Shown piece after piece: positions 63,551 through 64,000 of a DNA stretch of 64,000 nt; the stretch's first letter is position 1; each line of letters begins with the position of its first letter. Location of the stretch: contig VWZX01006238.1 of the NCBI GenBank assembly GCA_013399015.1, positions 186,001-250,000 of the forward strand, read 5' to 3'. Below the pieces are notes generated by a model that was not told the origin of the DNA, searched no databases, and saw only the letters and a list, made by a program, of their open reading frames with translations. The position numbers and the translations under genes were made by a program. The DNA is from Galbula dea. Lineage: Eukaryota > Chordata > Aves > Piciformes > Galbulidae.

Positions 63551-64000
63551 ACAGTACTTTTGACAGGTCTTAAACTGGCAGGAAGGCAGTCTCGCTCCTC
63601 CTGCCCGTCACACCTGCTCCTCTCTGATGCCTCTTTACCTCCTTCAGCAACGTGCCCATGTTAGACCTGTTTGACATGTTATGACTTAGAATGTAACTGC
63701 TACGACATCGGTGCAGTACTACTAAAAGGGGCGGTCACGCTTAGGCTGGTTACATCAGCCATGCTGTAAAAATAAGCTATCGTGAAATCCAAACTTCAGG
63801 AAGTTGTTTATGAGAAAGCACACGCACACCCATTTGTATGTCTAAACCTGGTGGCTCTGTGAGGTGACAGGAGGTGTGATATGTTAAGCCTGTGGTGTAA
63901 AAGCAGCTTGGGTTTATGGACATGGAAGGACAATATTGATGGAATAAAGCTTGAAATCTCTGATACATGCTTGCTATAATGTTGGGAATGATGACATGTC
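63090..64000 (+). other. Likely first intron of the downstream gene
   Basis: Begins with GTAACG. The GC-rich island persists to about 63550, then AT content returns to background. No second exon recognised before the window ends. Confidence 0.4.

Noticed and set aside
1..64000. CRISPR array, bacterial operon, rRNA or tRNA
   Set aside because: No spaced direct-repeat array, no polycistronic gene layout and no cloverleaf or rRNA segments were seen. Gene structure is clearly spliced vertebrate.

Overview
This is vertebrate nuclear DNA, almost certainly from a bird. Coding sequence is confined to short exons with GT/AG borders, separated by AT-rich introns. The dispersed repeats are CR1 LINE 3' tails that end in the short ATTCTGTGATT-type tandem typical of avian CR1.

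About 0-52.5 kb: the 3' two thirds of one plus-strand gene, BICD1 (Bicaudal-D homolog 1, a coiled-coil dynein/dynactin cargo adaptor). Eight coding exons (provisionally exons 3-10) join in phase to give 836 residues, ending at TAA 46732-46734. The promoter, start codon and first two coding exons lie upstream of the window. A long 3' UTR (roughly 46735-52470) follows, with several poly(A) signals, the last at 52441-52446. The introns hold mostly unique AT-rich sequence plus CR1 fragments, one probable solo LTR, small hairpins and low-complexity tracts.

Most interesting point: exon 9 (40282-40357) appears to be read in two frames. Reached from exon 8 it gives the long C-terminus. Reached from a strong internal donor in exon 7 (GTAAGT at 25738) it gives a 15-residue alternative tail, IVSSLLPPYRHTAHN, and a stop. 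The predicted length difference (139 aa) and the tail agree with the two human BICD1 isoforms as I recall them (975 and 835 aa), so the dual coding looks conserved between mammals and birds. The short-isoform stop lies 28 nt before the last exon junction, so it should escape nonsense-mediated decay.

About 52.5-62.4 kb: intergenic, with a CR1 copy, an old antisense CR1-like fragment and one unexplained exon-like ORF at 54209-54389. About 62.4-63.55 kb: a CpG island that probably contains the promoter and first coding exon of the next plus-strand gene. Human synteny would make that FGD4, but the sequence itself does not let me confirm it. No bacterial-type system, CRISPR array, rRNA or tRNA was seen.
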